From: Porphyromonas pogonae | GTDB lineage: Bacteria > Bacteroidota > Bacteroidia > Bacteroidales > Porphyromonadaceae | Assembly: GCF_036320655.1 (NCBI RefSeq) | Contig: NZ_CP143258.1 | Coordinates: 1,736,001 to 1,800,000, forward strand | Length of the DNA stretch: 64,000 nucleotides | Direction: 5' to 3' | Shown here: piece after piece, positions 63,795 to 64,000 of the stretch | How the letters are laid out: every line of letters begins with the position of its first letter | Position numbering within the stretch: position 1 is the stretch's first letter | Notes under the pieces: generated by a model | The model's input: only the letters and a program-made list of their open reading frames with translations | Database searches by the model: none | What the model was told of the DNA's origin: nothing | Position numbers and translations under genes: made by a program

Positions 63795-64000
63795 TCATTG
63801 TAGTTGTGCTGAAGCTTTATTAAGTTCCGTGAGCATCTTCATCATAGTCTTCTTTGTAGCAGGGTCTTTCTCTGCTATAGCAGCAGCCGATAGAGCCGGT
63901 TGGAGTCGTAAATATCTGCATTTGACTATTAATTCGGCTGTACGTATCTTAACTCTTGCATCATCATCGAAAAGTAATCCTTTTATCCATTCTTTTGCAT
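63795..64000 (-). CDS. C-terminal end of an unidentified protein (partial)
   Basis: A minus-strand frame runs in from the right edge and ends with TGA at 63797-63795. The last 68 codons include EWIKGLLFDDDARVKIRTAE, then an Ala-rich helix and a Lys/Met-rich helix ending ASAQLQ. It is helical, faintly HEAT-repeat-like, with good codon structure. The rest lies beyond the window, so the family cannot be named. Confidence 0.65.
   Translation of the reverse strand, partial: AKEWIKGLLFDDDARVKIRTAELIVKCRYLRLQPALSAAAIAEKDPATKKTMMKMLTELNKASAQLQ

Noticed and set aside
1-64000. tRNA genes, prophage, toxin-antitoxin or restriction-modification systems
   Set aside because: Reading both strands by eye found no convincing tRNA cloverleaf and no gene of these system types.

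Overview
The window looks like chromosomal DNA of a Bacteroidales bacterium close to Porphyromonas. Signs of this are the gene families (tryptophanase, methionine gamma-lyase, PNGase F-like glycanase, DUF3078, DUF4271, DUF5063), promoters with the Bacteroidetes -7 element TAnnTTTG, A-rich rather than GGAGG start regions, low GC by eye, and a Porphyromonas-style load of IS elements and MITEs. No tRNA, rRNA, CRISPR array or prophage was seen.

Layout. 1-3 kb: secreted PNGase F-like glycanase and tryptophanase. 3-5.5 kb: MITE copy 1 and repeat element A, split by an IS5-type insertion sequence. 5.8-11.4 kb: rpsA, MITE copy 2, uraA, a YbjQ-family gene, methionine gamma-lyase. 11.8-17.5 kb: fabD, pepD, a flippase-like membrane protein, rsmA, folB, a CDF metal exporter. 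17.6-18.5 kb: repeat element B. 18.6-21.9 kb: pdxJ-exbB-exbD-tonB-DJ-1 operon. 22-30.5 kb: nadK, transglutaminase lipoprotein, MITE copy 3, rlpA, panD, ffh-folD-MFS transporter-GH130 phosphorylase. 31.5-33.8 kb: repeat element C, split by an IS982-family element. 33.8-38 kb: DUF4271-hemD-rnpA-yidD-tatD-tyrS. 38-52.7 kb: voltage-gated-type K+ channel with a zinc ribbon, an MBL-LipB fusion, SPOR-murB, SDR, DUF3078, Ntn hydrolase, S9 hydrolase, ribB under an FMN riboswitch, GNAT, rlmI-type methyltransferase, exonuclease, DUF5063. 52.7-56 kb: ftsK and a LolA-like gene. 56-57.4 kb: repeat element D between two direct MITE copies. 57.5-64 kb: rhodanese, Crp/Fnr regulator, K+/H+ antiporter, rplM-rpsI-rpsB-tsf, and the end of one more gene.

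The most unusual feature is a family of four intergenic elements, about 450 bp each (A, B, C, D). Each carries a near-identical strong promoter (TTGAC, 19 nt, TATCTTTG or TATCTTTA) facing a variable stretch with a small ORF. Three of the four (A, B, D) then have a conserved core and a terminator-like hairpin. All end in a minisatellite of exactly 22-nt units whose CTAACTA/TAGTTAG motif flips orientation. They recall the BrickBuilt MITE/minisatellite reported in P. gingivalis (tandem 23-nt units) but appear distinct. Both insertion sequences in the window sit inside members of this family.

A second repeat family is a 187-bp MITE: five full-length copies with 12-bp terminal inverted repeats and an exact 5-bp target duplication at each site. 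Metabolically the window combines amino-acid fermentation (indole, methanethiol), host-glycan use (PNGase F-like enzyme, GH130 with an MFS importer) and housekeeping genes.
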